A DNA stretch of 64,000 nt from Candidatus Cloacimonadota bacterium (GCA_012728875.1 JAAYEF010000012.1:1-64000); one strand, 5' to 3'; counted from the first letter of the stretch, positions 9,628 to 19,624 are shown. Notes: a model not told the origin generated them from the letters alone. Program-made: numbers and translations.

Positions 9628-11424
9628 GTGAAACAAGAAAACATTCGCAACTTTTGCATTATAGCCCACATCGACCACGGGAAATCCACATTGGCAGACC
9701 GGTTTTTGGAAAGCACAAATGTGGTTGGAAAAGTGGACGTGGCGCAGGTTTTGGACACCATGGAACTGGAGCGTGAAAAGGGAATCACGATCAAAAGCCA
9801 CGCCGTGCGCATGATCCACCACTACAAGGGACAGCAATACGTCTTGAACCTGATCGACACCCCGGGACACGTGGATTTTTCCTATGAGGTTTCGCGTGCG
9901 CTGGCATCCTGCGAAGGCGCCATCCTGCTGGTGGATGCGTCGCAGGGCGTGGAAGCTCAAACCATGAGCAATCTCTATCTGGCTTTGGACAACGATCTGG
10001 AGATCCTTCCCGTTTTGAATAAAATTGATCTGCCCAAGGCGGACATCGAAGGCTCGGGACACGAACTTTGCGAAGTTTTGGGATGTTTGCCGGAGGATAT
10101 TTTGCGGGTGAGCGCCAAAGCCGGAATCGGCATCACCGAGCTGCTGGATGCCGTCTGCGAAAGGCTTCCGGCGCCGACTGGCGATCGCAGCGCCCCGCCC
10201 AAAGCCCTGATCTTTGACTCCTATTTCAATATGTATCGCGGCGTGGTGGTCTTGGTGCGCCTTTTTGAAGGAACCCTGAACAAAGGCGACCGCATCAAGC
10301 TTTTTGCCACGGAACGCGAATATGAAATTGAGGAAATCGGCCATCTGGGCTTGAAATTCACCTCCCGCGAAAGCCTTTCCGCGGGGGAAACCGGCTACAT
10401 CATTGCAAACATCAAGGAAGTGGCGGACGCCCGCGTTGGCGACACCGTGACTCTTGCCAAAGGCGGATGCGAAGAGGCTTTGCCGGGCTTCATGGAGCCC
10501 AAACCGATGGTTTATTCGGGAATTTTCCCCATCAACGGTGAAGACTATGAAAACCTGGTGGAGTCGATCGCCAAGCTCAAGCTCAACGATGCTTCCCTCA
10601 CCTATGAAAAGGAAAACTCCGCCGCTTTGGGCTATGGCTTCCGTTGCGGCTTTTTGGGCATGCTGCACCTGGAGATTGTGAAAGAGCGGATGTATCGAGA
10701 ATACAATATCCCCATCATCGCCACCACCCCCAGCGTGCGTTTTCTGATCACCCTGAAAAGCGGCGTGGAGATCGAAGTGAACAACCCCATCGATTTTCCC
10801 GATCCCGCCCACATCGAACGCATCCTGGAACCCTTTATGGAAACCGAGATAATCGTGCCCACCGAATATATCGGCAACATCATGAAACTGGCGCAGGAAC
10901 GCCGCGGCATCCAGAAAAACATCCAGTATATCGATGAAAAGCGCGTGGCGCTGCACTATGAAATGCCGCTGATCGAGATCATTTTCGACTTTTATGACAG
11001 GCTGAAAACCGTGAGCCGCGGCTACGCTTCGCTGGACTATGCTTTCAAGGATTACAGACCCTCCGACGTGGCGAAAGTGGACATCATGATCAATGGCGAA
11101 AAGGTTGATGCCATGAGCTTTATCTGCCATCGCGACAAGGCCCACAACTGGGGAAAAAGCGTCACCGAAACCCTGCGCGACGTGATTCCCAAGCACCTTT
11201 TCAAGATTGCACTGCAAGCCGCAATCGGCGGAACCATCATCGCCCGCAGCACCATCAACGCCATGCGCAAGGACGTACTTGCAAAATGCTACGGCGGCGA
11301 CGTTTCCCGCAAACGCAAGCTCTTGGACAAACAAAAGGAAGGCAAGAAAAAGATGAAGGAGATCGGTTCTGTCACCGTGCCCCAGGAAGCCTTCCTGGCG
11401 GTGTTGAAAGCGGAAAGGGAGTAA
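9628..11424 (+). CDS. lepA: Elongation factor 4 (LepA), ribosomal back-translocase GTPase
   Basis: A 598-residue translational GTPase of normal LepA length. The G1 box is AHIDHGKST, G3 is DTPGHVDF and G4 is NKIDLP; EF-G-like domains II, III and V and the LepA-specific C-terminal domain follow (SRKRKLLDKQKEGKKKMK). LepA acts on the ribosome during elongation or initiation. The GTG at 9628 is chosen because AAGGA lies seven bases upstream and the protein then begins MKQENIRNFCIIAHIDHGKS, the family's usual start. The stop is five bases from the TTG start of the Omp85 gene, whose Shine-Dalgarno lies inside the lepA end. Confidence 0.97.
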   Translation: MKQENIRNFCIIAHIDHGKSTLADRFLESTNVVGKVDVAQVLDTMELEREKGITIKSHAVRMIHHYKGQQYVLNLIDTPGHVDFSYEVSRALASCEGAILLVDASQGVEAQTMSNLYLALDNDLEILPVLNKIDLPKADIEGSGHELCEVLGCLPEDILRVSAKAGIGITELLDAVCERLPAPTGDRSAPPKALIFDSYFNMYRGVVVLVRLFEGTLNKGDRIKLFATEREYEIEEIGHLGLKFTSRESLSAGETGYIIANIKEVADARVGDTVTLAKGGCEEALPGFMEPKPMVYSGIFPINGEDYENLVESIAKLKLNDASLTYEKENSAALGYGFRCGFLGMLHLEIVKERMYREYNIPIIATTPSVRFLITLKSGVEIEVNNPIDFPDPAHIERILEPFMETEIIVPTEYIGNIMKLAQERRGIQKNIQYIDEKRVALHYEMPLIEIIFDFYDRLKTVSRGYASLDYAFKDYRPSDVAKVDIMINGEKVDAMSFICHRDKAHNWGKSVTETLRDVIPKHLFKIALQAAIGGTIIARSTINAMRKDVLAKCYGGDVSRKRKLLDKQKEGKKKMKEIGSVTVPQEAFLAVLKAERE

Positions 11425-11428
11425 GACC

Positions 11429-13093
11429 TTGAAACGCCGGCTTTTGGCTTTGTCCTTTTGGCTGGCGCTCTGCCTCGGTTTTGGGCTCAGCGTCCAAAAA
11501 ATCGGTTTCATTGCCGATTTTGATGTGGACGAAATGCAGTTGCTGCAAGCTTCCGGGCTGCAAACCGGGCTTGAATATGAGCCTGCGGATGTGAATGCCG
11601 CCATCGATGCCATGCGAAATTGGCTGCAAAAGACCGGGCACCCCTTTGTGAAGATCTACAATCCAGAGTTGATCCCGCTTTCAGAGGATGGCATGGAACT
11701 GGTCTTCCGCATTCAAGAGCAGGTTTCCGCTCAGCGCTGCCGGGTTAAATTCCGCGGTTTGCGCTATTTTACGGAGGCAAAACTGCGTGAGATCCTGATC
11801 CTGGGAGAAAATGCCGAACTGCCGCTGGCGGAAATTCCCCGGCTCATGGACCGGATTTTGGACGAATATCACCTTCGCGGCTATCTTTTCGCCAGCATCC
11901 AGCTTGACTCCCTGGAACTGGAAGACGGCTTCACCGCCCTGCTTGCCATCACCGAGGGAAAGCAGCTCAAACCGGAAAAGTATTACTTCCAGGGCAACAA
12001 ACACACCCGCGAGAAAACTTTGGTGAAACTCGCCGGCTTTTCCCCAGAAAAGGTGCTGACCCCGCAGGACATCCAAAATGCCGAAAACAACATCCTGAGC
12101 AAGACTTACATCGAGAGCTGCCAGATCGAACCGGTGGATCCCGGCAGCGTTCTGATTAAAATTACGGAAGGCAAAATGACCTCGCTGGAAGGGGTTTTGG
12201 GCTTCACCCGGGTCAAGGACAAAAACGAAATCACCGGACATCTGAATCTCAGTTTTTTGAACCTTTGGGGCAGCGACCGCGCCCTGGCTCTGAACTGGCG
12301 TAAGCTGCCGCAATCCAGTCTTTTGGAGTTTGCCTACCACGAATCCGGACCGGACCTGTTTCCCTTGGCGGCGGATCTCCGGCTTTCCCGCGCAGAGGAA
12401 ACCGAAAGTTGGATCAAATCCTCTCTGGCTGCGGATATCTATTCATATTGGTCCGTGCATCGCTATGGGCTGGAACTGTCCTATCAAAGCATCAACGAAT
12501 ATCTGCCCCCGCAGAGGGACAGCCTGCTCGTGCAGCGCAGTTCCTCCAGAGCCATCGGTGCTTTTTGGCGCATGGACAGCCGGGACCGCATCTTCAACCC
12601 CGGCAAGGGGATGCGAACCGACCTGACCTATCGGCTGGTGAACAGCGAAAGCCGCGGCTGGAGCAATGCCCTGGAAGCGAACCACATTCAATATATCGGC
12701 ATCACGCCGCGCTGGACCTGCGCTCTGGGACTGCATTTGCGCAGCCTTTCAGATTCCACGGCTGCGGATCATGAACTTTTCCGCATGGGGGGTTACAACT
12801 CCCTGCGCGGCTACAGGGAAGACGAATTCAGCGGCTGGAGACTGGGCTGGGGCTCGCTGGAGCTGCGCTGGCTGATCAATTCGCAGGCCAGGGTCTATCT
12901 TTTTTACGACCACGGCCTCCTCGTGTCCGGGCAAACCGGGCTGAGATCAAACCTGTTTGCGCCCGGAATTGGCATCAAGCTGCGCACCCGACTGGGAATT
13001 TTGAGTGTGGAATATGCCTTGGGAAACCGCGAAACCGGCCTCTCCGATCTCGGGAGCGGGATGATCCATGCCGGTTTGGATGCGCTTTTTTAG
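11429..13093 (+). CDS. Omp85/BamA-superfamily outer-membrane protein with POTRA domains
   Basis: A 554-residue protein with a signal peptide (about 1-22), about three POTRA-like repeats (24-250) and a C-terminal Bac_surface_Ag beta-barrel (about 255-554). The conserved lid-loop motif appears as LRGY within GGYNSLRGYREDEFSG, and the chain ends in Phe, as expected of BAM substrates. It is shorter than BamA (about 800 residues and five POTRAs) and closer in size to TamA- or ShlB/FhaC-like members, so I give no symbol. It starts with TTG; AAAGGGAG inside the lepA end serves as ribosome binding site, so translation is coupled to lepA. The cargo is unknown; insertion or export of surface proteins is likely. 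Confidence 0.85.
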   Translation: MKRRLLALSFWLALCLGFGLSVQKIGFIADFDVDEMQLLQASGLQTGLEYEPADVNAAIDAMRNWLQKTGHPFVKIYNPELIPLSEDGMELVFRIQEQVSAQRCRVKFRGLRYFTEAKLREILILGENAELPLAEIPRLMDRILDEYHLRGYLFASIQLDSLELEDGFTALLAITEGKQLKPEKYYFQGNKHTREKTLVKLAGFSPEKVLTPQDIQNAENNILSKTYIESCQIEPVDPGSVLIKITEGKMTSLEGVLGFTRVKDKNEITGHLNLSFLNLWGSDRALALNWRKLPQSSLLEFAYHESGPDLFPLAADLRLSRAEETESWIKSSLAADIYSYWSVHRYGLELSYQSINEYLPPQRDSLLVQRSSSRAIGAFWRMDSRDRIFNPGKGMRTDLTYRLVNSESRGWSNALEANHIQYIGITPRWTCALGLHLRSLSDSTAADHELFRMGGYNSLRGYREDEFSGWRLGWGSLELRWLINSQARVYLFYDHGLLVSGQTGLRSNLFAPGIGIKLRTRLGILSVEYALGNRETGLSDLGSGMIHAGLDALF

Positions 13094-13187
13094 CAAATGC
13101 CTGTCCAGGTTTTGGCAATCATCAAACGGCGTAGGAGATTGGTGGATTTTCGGATGCCCGCTTTTTTATCAAACACAAATTTTGGGC

Positions 13188-13216
13188 TTGACCGGATTTG
13201 CGGGCTTGGATAAGGT
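13188..13216 (+). promoter_or_regulatory. Probable promoter for the kinase at 13268
   Basis: TTGACC (13188-13193) and TAAGGT (13211-13216) with a 17-base spacer, 52 bases before the start. The fit is moderate. The rest of the 170-base gap shows nothing else. Confidence 0.4.
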
Positions 13217-13267
13217 GTTCACGTTGGGTTTTAGACTTCAACAAAAGAAAAACTTGGGAGAACGGTG

Positions 13268-14257
13268 GTGAAATTCAATCAGGGCGACAAAATTAACAAC
13301 TATCAGATTATTAGAAAACTGGGCGAAGGCGGCATGGGCGAGGCTTGGTTGGCTCGCGATCTCGTGTTGGAACGGGATGTGGCAATCAAGTTTTTGAATC
13401 CCCTGCTCACCCGCGAACCCGAATTTGCCGAACGCTTCATGCGCGAAGCCCGCATCCAAGCCAAGCTGACCCACAGCAACATTGTGAGCCTTTTCACCTT
13501 TTTCGAGCTAGAAGAGCAGTATTACATGGTGCTGGAATATGCGCCGGGCATCACGCTGAGGGAATTGATTGGCAAAACTGGTCCGATCCCGGAAAAACGC
13601 GTGCTTGGCATCTTTCACCAGCTTCTGGGGGCTCTGGAATATGCTCACTCCAAGGGAATAGTCCATCGTGACATGAAACCCTCGAACATCATGATCGACG
13701 AAAGCCACCACGATGCGGTGAAGGTGATGGACTTTGGCATCGCCCGCATCATGGACGACATTGGCCTCACCCGCACCGGAACAAAGATGGGAACCATCAG
13801 CTATATGAGTCCCGAGCAGGTGCGTGCCGAAAAGAATATCGACCAGCGTTCAGACATCTATTCCCTGGGCGTGATCCTGTATGAAATGCTCAGCGGTGTT
13901 TTGCCATTTAACGCCAACACCGGCAGCGAATATGAGATCCAGCACACGATTGTGACCGAACCCATCCCGGATCCCAGGAAAATCTATCCATTCATTTCTG
14001 AAGATACAGTGAAAATGCTGGATTGGATGACGCAAAAGGACAAGGAAGCGCGTCCACAAAATCTGCGGGATATTATCATGCCGGAAATTATCGGAGAACC
14101 GGAATATAGTGAAAACGATGTAACTGATGAAGAATATGAGATCCAAGATGATAATGAGAAAGAAACTGTAAATAGGGGCAGTTACATCATAGTAATAGCC
14201 ATTATTATAGCGTTTTGGTTTGTAATGTTTATAATTGCAATGGTATTAAGGGGATAA
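13268..14257 (+). CDS. Membrane-anchored PknB-type Ser/Thr protein kinase
   Basis: A 329-residue protein. The Hanks-type kinase domain covers about residues 8-275: glycine loop GEGGMGEAW, VAIKFL lysine, catalytic HRDMKPSN, DFG and the SPEQ activation-loop end. A short acidic linker leads to one C-terminal membrane segment (about 303-327) with almost nothing beyond it, so the kinase is cytoplasmic and has no extracytoplasmic sensor. This differs from its relatives at 26512 and 28355. Two adjacent GTG codons (13265, 13268) are possible; the second has better spacing (seven) from GGAG. The last 150 bases are AT-richer than the kinase core. Likely partners are the FHA proteins and PP2C phosphatase at 60827-64000 (inference). 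Confidence 0.9.
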   Translation: MKFNQGDKINNYQIIRKLGEGGMGEAWLARDLVLERDVAIKFLNPLLTREPEFAERFMREARIQAKLTHSNIVSLFTFFELEEQYYMVLEYAPGITLRELIGKTGPIPEKRVLGIFHQLLGALEYAHSKGIVHRDMKPSNIMIDESHHDAVKVMDFGIARIMDDIGLTRTGTKMGTISYMSPEQVRAEKNIDQRSDIYSLGVILYEMLSGVLPFNANTGSEYEIQHTIVTEPIPDPRKIYPFISEDTVKMLDWMTQKDKEARPQNLRDIIMPEIIGEPEYSENDVTDEEYEIQDDNEKETVNRGSYIIVIAIIIAFWFVMFIIAMVLRG

Positions 14258-14423
14258 CTTTTTCTGCATTAAAAAACAAGATGCTCTCATTAATGCAGTT
14301 AAGTGATGAAGTTTCAAAAACAATGCGGTATAAAGGTTGCCCAATACAAGCACAGCAATTTCCCAAATCCCTTCTTGCCCATTCCATAAGCCCAAATATA
14401 ATATCGATATAAGGAAGAAAACA

Positions 14424-14624
14424 ATGAAAAAAACAAGCATACTGATATTGACCATTTTATTGATCATGGTTTTATCTTTTTCGGCTTGCAAAGCAAAAAA
14501 CAAAGCCGCTGAAACCAATCAAACAGAACAAAGCTCCGACAGCGGTTCCGGCGTCCCAGCCTCGGATACCGAGCACAGCAGCTCTGCAGCCCAGCAGGAA
14601 GGCGACACAAACACCACCCGATAG
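14424..14624 (+). CDS. Small lipoprotein, unknown function
   Basis: A 66-residue product starting at an ATG with AAGGAAG seven bases upstream. It has a lysine-start signal sequence, a hydrophobic stretch and a lipobox FSAC (Cys about 22). The rest is a low-complexity Ser/Glu/Gln/Thr tail. It resembles small FCB entericidin-like lipoproteins in form only; no function can be assigned. It lies 166 bases after the kinase gene and is followed by a weak hairpin. Confidence 0.6.
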   Translation: MKKTSILILTILLIMVLSFSACKAKNKAAETNQTEQSSDSGSGVPASDTEHSSSAAQQEGDTNTTR

Positions 14625-14625
14625 G

Positions 14626-14646
14626 CTCCCAAGTTTTATTTGGGAG
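14626..14646 (+). terminator. Weak hairpin after the small lipoprotein gene
   Basis: CTCCCAA (14626-14632) pairs with TTGGGAG (14640-14646) one base after the stop. There is no clear T-run, so termination is uncertain. A TTGACG lies at 14757-14762, before the next gene, but lacks a convincing -10. Confidence 0.35.
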
Positions 14647-14833
14647 GAGTTTGGGAAGTATTTAGGTTGTTACCGGGCTCGGGCCAAGGGAGAAGGCAGA
14701 CTGAAAGTCTCAAATCCAGTTTGTTTTTTCGTTCTTGGCACAGCGCTAAATAAACCTTGACGTCTCAGCGCATTCCTGAGATTATGATTTGCTTAAGAAA
14801 AAGCAGACCAATACACGATTTTCAAGGAAATGA

Positions 14834-17800
14834 ATGATGTATAAAAAACTATTGACCCTCGCTCTTCTGGCTTTGAGCAGCTTGGTTTTCGCGCTCAGCC
14901 TGGAGCTTGATATCGACCCTGCCGCTTTTGGCGGCAATCACCGTGTCGCAGATGCCGCTCCGATCTTGGAGCCCGGCGTGCCGGCGTTGAACTTTGTGCC
15001 GGTGCGGATTTTGCTCCCCTTTGGGCACAAACTGGAGAATCTGACAGTAAAGCTTTCCCCGGCTGAGCTTCAGAGGGAAAATCTGCAGTTGGATTATGTG
15101 CGCGCCCAGCAGAAAATCTCGCAGCCGCAGGAGGATCAAACCCTCCCCGATCCCCGGATTTGGAATTCCAACCAAGCCTGGCCGTATGAGGATTTCCGCT
15201 TTTTGGGAATTCAATCCATGCGCGGCTTCCAGATCGCTGTGATCAACATTTATCCGTGGAAATATGAGCCCGGGAGCCGGCGCATTTTGGCTTCCAGCAG
15301 CGTGCAGATCGAAGTGGAGACGGTTTTTGACGAAAATGTGGCTCAAAGTTCGGCAAATTTCTATAGTGCAGCGCGTGGAATCGAAGACCTGCAGGGTTTT
15401 GTTTTGAACCCGGATCAGGCTCACAGCTACGAAGCCGCTCCCGCCCATCGGAACCACAGCCCCCAAAGCAGGCTCATCGATCTGGGCAGCCCAAAGAAGA
15501 TGCTGATCGTGACGGATGAAGGCAGCGCTCCGCTGTTTCAAAACTATATGCAGTGGCGCAGCAGCCAGGGGATCAGCAGCTCATTGTTTTATACATCAGA
15601 TATTTACAGCGCCTACGATGGGGTGGATAACGCAGAAAAAGTGCGCAACTTCATCATTGACGCCTATCAAACTTGGGCGAATTCCGCCACTCCGCTGGAA
15701 TATGTGATTTTGGGCGGCGACGATGAGATCGTGCCCGAAAGAGGCTGCTACGGCAGGGTTTACGAAACCGTGGATAACCGCATGCCCACAGACATGTATT
15801 TTGGCAACTTGGATGGAGACTGGAACGCAAACACAAACAACATCTGGGGCGAGCCGGAAGACAATGTCGATATGCTGGCGGAAGTGCATGTGGGGCGTTT
15901 TCCCGCTGAAACGGCGCGTGAATTCAACAATATGTTCCGCAAAACCGAATATTATGTGAACAACAGCACTTTCAGCAACAACATTTCCATCATGTTCGGT
16001 GAAAACCTGAACTGGAATCCCGTGACCTGGGGCGGTGACTACAAGGACGACGTTGCCACCCATATTCCAAACACATATTCCTTGCGCACCATGTATGAAC
16101 GCGACGGCAATTACGGCGATCAGGGGGTTTGGAATGCCATAAATCAGGGCGCAAACGTGATGAACCACATGGGCCATGCCAACCAAACCTATCTGATGGG
16201 ACAAAGCAACGGCAGCATCGAACGCCTTGACAATACGGAATATGGCTTTTTGTACACCCAGGGCTGCTATCCCGCCGCCTTTGATCAAAGAACCAGCGGC
16301 GACGGCGAATGCATTGCAGAACATCTGGTCACCACTGAGGGCGGGCTTTTTGCCTTCCTCGGCAACACACGCTACGGCTGGTATATGCCGGGCAGCATCA
16401 ATGGCGCCTCGCAGTTTTATGACCGCGAATATTTCATTGGACTTTTTGAAACCTCGAACACCACTTTGGGAAAGGCTTTGGCATATTCCCGTCTGCAAAA
16501 CCTGAACCAAGCGCTCAGCAGCGATGTGATGCGCTGGTGCTACTATGAAGTTGTGCTTTTTGGCGACCCCTCCGTGGAGGTGAAGCATCCGGATCCCAGC
16601 CTGCCGCTCTTGAGCCTGGAAAGCTATATGTTTTCTGATCTTGACGGAGACGGCGATGGCAGCATCAACCCCGGCGAAATCATTCGCATCCACCCCGTGA
16701 TCCGCAATCAGGAAGGCTGGGCGCCGGCTCACAATGTGAGCGTTTCGCTTCAAGATCTGCCCGAGGGAATCCAACTTATGGGCGACAGCTTGCAGATTCC
16801 GCTCATCGAGCCGGGTGAGACCAGCTCTGGGGACGATTATTTCCTCATCCAGATTTTTCCAAACGCACCCTACGGCATCAATTATCTGAAATTGAAGCTG
16901 GAAGCTTTCCACCCTGTGACCGGGGTCAGCACTGGCTCACGCAGCTATGAACTGAGTTTGGATATCACGATGGTGGACCGAAATTTTCCTTGGGATTGCC
17001 AGATTCAAACGAAATCTTCGCCCATGGTTTATGACTTTGACGGCGACGGCAACCCGGACATCATGTATCTGGATGTGCAAGGCCGAGCCTATTATATCAA
17101 TGATTCAGCGGAAGAACTCTGGGATTGGTATGCCCCACCGCAGCAGGATGTGATGCGCAGTGCTGCGATGGGAAATCTGGTCGGCGGCGAGGCACTTGAG
17201 ATCGTCTATGCCAGCCGCACCGGAAGGGTTCATGCAGCCACACTGGACGGAAACCTTGTATTTAACTATGAAGCCGGCAGCCCTGTGCTTTTCAGCCCGG
17301 TGATTGCGCCCATCGACCATAGCGGCGAAAACAAAGTGATGGTTGGCACCCTGAATGGATATTTGCATGCGATCAATCCCAATGGCACTGCGGCTCAGGG
17401 ATTCCCGGTTAATCTGGGTTCCTCGCTCTACTCGGAAATTGCCGCGGCGGATATTGATGGCGACGGTGCCATGGAGATCATCGCCGGCACCCAGCATGGT
17501 TTGCTGCATGTGATTGACGGACAGGGCAATCCCAAACCCGGCTTCCCGCTGAGCGTGAGCGGAAGCATCAACGGCGCACCCACAATTTTGGACAACGGCC
17601 GCATTGCTCTGGGAACGAACAACCGTTTCAAACTGATTTCACCCACGGGGGAAACCCTGGTGGAAAAACCCATTCAGGCAGCCATGGCGTCCAGCCCCGT
17701 TTTGGCTGATTTGAACAGCGACGGCGCCCTGGACATCATCTTTGTAACCATCAACGGTTGGCTCTACGCTGTGGATCAAAATGGCGAAGACTTGAGCGGA

Positions 17801-18451
17801 TTTCCGGTGCAGATTGGCGGAGTTTTCAACACCCCGCCGCTGATTGCGGATTTGGACGACGATCCTCAGTTCGAAATTCTGGTTTCAAACCACATCAACT
17901 CCCTGTATGTTTTCAACCACGATGGAACCATGCTGGAAGGATATCCCTTTGTGACATCCTTCAATGGCTGCACCCCGGGTACCATCTGCGATCTGAACGG
18001 AAATGGCAAGCTGGACCTGGTGAGTGGATACTCCACCGGAGTCTTGGTTTTGAACCTGCGCGTTGCCGATAGCGGAAACCATCCCTGGCCCGTATATCGC
18101 GGCGCTTTGAACCGCCAGGGCAGCCATGCCGCGGCGCCACAAACCCCGGTTTCAGACCCCGTGCTTCCCGTTTTGGTGGACAAACTGGGTCAAAACTATC
18201 CGAACCCCTTCAATCCCAACACCACCATCGCTTTCCAAAATGCCAAGGACGGCGTGCTTTCGCTTGCCATCTATAACCTTAAGGGACAGCTGGTGAAGGT
18301 TTTGCACGATGGACCCCTTGCCGCCGGAGAGCACCGAGCCGTTTGGGACGGTTTGGACGAATCCGGCCGCCCGGTGTCCAGCGGATTATATTTTTACAAG
18401 CTGCAAACCAAGGATTCATCCATCACCCGGCGCATGCTGTTGATGAAATGA
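14834..18451 (+). CDS. Secreted C25 (gingipain-type) peptidase with FG-GAP/VCBS repeats and an NPFNP C-terminal sorting-like domain
   Basis: A 1205-residue protein: signal peptide (1-21), propeptide-like region (22-215) and C25 catalytic domain (about 216-580). The probable catalytic His is H448 (MNHMGHANQ) and the Cys is C478 (YTQGCYP). An Ig-like segment follows (590-710), then a beta-propeller-like run of FG-GAP/VCBS repeats with DxDxDG motifs (about 715-1100). It ends in a FlgD-Ig/type A-like domain starting NYPNPFNPN and ending RRMLLMK. Such tails act in type IX secretion in related phyla; whether that holds here is inference. AAGGA lies before the tandem ATG ATG start. It shares the fold but not the tail with the C25 gene at 882. 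Confidence 0.9.
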   Translation: MMYKKLLTLALLALSSLVFALSLELDIDPAAFGGNHRVADAAPILEPGVPALNFVPVRILLPFGHKLENLTVKLSPAELQRENLQLDYVRAQQKISQPQEDQTLPDPRIWNSNQAWPYEDFRFLGIQSMRGFQIAVINIYPWKYEPGSRRILASSSVQIEVETVFDENVAQSSANFYSAARGIEDLQGFVLNPDQAHSYEAAPAHRNHSPQSRLIDLGSPKKMLIVTDEGSAPLFQNYMQWRSSQGISSSLFYTSDIYSAYDGVDNAEKVRNFIIDAYQTWANSATPLEYVILGGDDEIVPERGCYGRVYETVDNRMPTDMYFGNLDGDWNANTNNIWGEPEDNVDMLAEVHVGRFPAETAREFNNMFRKTEYYVNNSTFSNNISIMFGENLNWNPVTWGGDYKDDVATHIPNTYSLRTMYERDGNYGDQGVWNAINQGANVMNHMGHANQTYLMGQSNGSIERLDNTEYGFLYTQGCYPAAFDQRTSGDGECIAEHLVTTEGGLFAFLGNTRYGWYMPGSINGASQFYDREYFIGLFETSNTTLGKALAYSRLQNLNQALSSDVMRWCYYEVVLFGDPSVEVKHPDPSLPLLSLESYMFSDLDGDGDGSINPGEIIRIHPVIRNQEGWAPAHNVSVSLQDLPEGIQLMGDSLQIPLIEPGETSSGDDYFLIQIFPNAPYGINYLKLKLEAFHPVTGVSTGSRSYELSLDITMVDRNFPWDCQIQTKSSPMVYDFDGDGNPDIMYLDVQGRAYYINDSAEELWDWYAPPQQDVMRSAAMGNLVGGEALEIVYASRTGRVHAATLDGNLVFNYEAGSPVLFSPVIAPIDHSGENKVMVGTLNGYLHAINPNGTAAQGFPVNLGSSLYSEIAAADIDGDGAMEIIAGTQHGLLHVIDGQGNPKPGFPLSVSGSINGAPTILDNGRIALGTNNRFKLISPTGETLVEKPIQAAMASSPVLADLNSDGALDIIFVTINGWLYAVDQNGEDLSGFPVQIGGVFNTPPLIADLDDDPQFEILVSNHINSLYVFNHDGTMLEGYPFVTSFNGCTPGTICDLNGNGKLDLVSGYSTGVLVLNLRVADSGNHPWPVYRGALNRQGSHAAAPQTPVSDPVLPVLVDKLGQNYPNPFNPNTTIAFQNAKDGVLSLAIYNLKGQLVKVLHDGPLAAGEHRAVWDGLDESGRPVSSGLYFYKLQTKDSSITRRMLLMK

Positions 18452-18459
18452 AAAAGGGC

Positions 18460-18488
18460 TTGACTTTTATTCAGCCAAATTTTAAGAT
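18460..18488 (+). promoter_or_regulatory. Sigma70-type promoter for the dehydrogenase gene
   Basis: TTGACT (18460-18465), a 17-base spacer and TAAGAT (18483-18488), 31 bases before the ATG. It begins just after the stop of the C25 gene. Confidence 0.65.
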
Positions 18489-18519
18489 ACAAAAAAAATA
18501 AACTCCAAGGAGAAAAACC

Positions 18520-19440
18520 ATGCCCAAAGTATTGATTGCCACAGAAAAACCTTTTGCCGCTCCCGCGGTGGAAAAAATCAAGGCCGTATTTGAGGCCGCC
18601 GGATATGAGCAGGTGTGGCTGGAAAGCTATACCGATCCTGCAGACTTGCACGCAGCAGTGGCGGATGTTGACGCCATGATCATTCGCAGCGACAAGGTGG
18701 ACGAAGCGGTTTTCAACGCCGCCAAAAACCTTAAAATCGTGGTGCGCGCCGGAGCAGGATATGACAATATCGACCTTGCCGCCGCCACAGCCCACAACGT
18801 GGTGGCCATGAACACCCCCGGGCAAAACTCAAACGCCGTGGCAGAACTGGCCCTGGCAATGATGATCTATATGGCCCGCGGGAAATTCAACGGCAAGAGC
18901 GGCAGCGAATTGGCTGGAAAAAAGCTGGTTCTCTACGGCTTTGGCTACATCCCCCGCTTCCTCACCAAGATGGCGCAAGGCATTGGAATGGAAGTGTTTG
19001 CCTACGACCCCTATCTCAGCGACGCCACCATCACCAAGGAAGGTGTGACCCCGCTGCACAAAGTGGAAGATATCTTCTCCACCGGTGACTACATTTCCCT
19101 GCACATCCCCGCCACCGCGGAAACCAAAAAATCCATCAATTGGGACCTGCTCTCCCTGGTGAAGGATGGCTGCATTCTGGTGAACACCGCCCGTAAGGAA
19201 GTGATCGATGAAGACGCTCTCCTCAAAGCCTTTGAAGAAAAGAAAAAATTCCGCTATGTGAGCGACGTTGAGCCGGATTGCTCCGACAAACTGGCTGAAC
19301 TCTATCCCGATCGCAGCTATTGGACACCCAAAAAGATGGGCGCCCAGACCGGTGAAGCAAACATCAACGCCGGAGTGGCTTCCGCCAAGCAAATCATCGG
19401 CTTCCTGGAAAAAGGCGACACCACTTTCAAGGTGAACTGA
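18520..19440 (+). CDS. D-3-phosphoglycerate dehydrogenase-like 2-hydroxyacid dehydrogenase (short, ACT-less, Lys at the catalytic His site)
   Basis: A 306-residue D-isomer-specific 2-hydroxyacid dehydrogenase. The substrate domain carries RAGAGYDNID and the nucleotide domain NTPGQNSNAVAELA. The dinucleotide loop is YGFGYIPR rather than GxGxxG. The catalytic Arg lies in NTARKEVID and the Glu in SDVEPD. Where family members have a TPH catalytic His, this one reads TPKKMGA (about 269-275), with Lys instead. No C-terminal ACT domain is present. From memory, this combination is typical of the short phosphoglycerate dehydrogenases shared by Bacteroidales and Entamoeba, so the first step of serine synthesis is the likely role. 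Start: AAGGAG before the ATG. Confidence 0.82.
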   Translation: MPKVLIATEKPFAAPAVEKIKAVFEAAGYEQVWLESYTDPADLHAAVADVDAMIIRSDKVDEAVFNAAKNLKIVVRAGAGYDNIDLAAATAHNVVAMNTPGQNSNAVAELALAMMIYMARGKFNGKSGSELAGKKLVLYGFGYIPRFLTKMAQGIGMEVFAYDPYLSDATITKEGVTPLHKVEDIFSTGDYISLHIPATAETKKSINWDLLSLVKDGCILVNTARKEVIDEDALLKAFEEKKKFRYVSDVEPDCSDKLAELYPDRSYWTPKKMGAQTGEANINAGVASAKQIIGFLEKGDTTFKVN

Positions 19441-19483
19441 TCTGGACTTAAGGCGGTTTTCCGCCATCCCAAAATATAATACA

Positions 19484-19508
19484 CCCCGGTTTTATGCCGG
19501 GGTTTTTT
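19484..19508 (+). terminator. Rho-independent terminator of the dehydrogenase gene
   Basis: CCCCGG (19484-19489) and CCGGGG (19497-19502) around TTTTATG, followed by six T residues (19503-19508). Confidence 0.85.
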
Positions 19509-19624
19509 GCGTGCCATCTTGAAGTAGCTTGCCGGAAAACATAGAACAGGGAGGAAATCCATGGATTGCGCTCATAAGCTCCTGATAACATGGTGGTTAA
19601 GCGTATTGATGCAAAGAGCTGGTT

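Noticed and set aside
9343-11613. A 756-codon frame on the minus strand opposite lepA
   Set aside because: Its sequence is a mirror of the strong codon bias of lepA, with a composition rich in His and Gln and no homology; lepA is certain.
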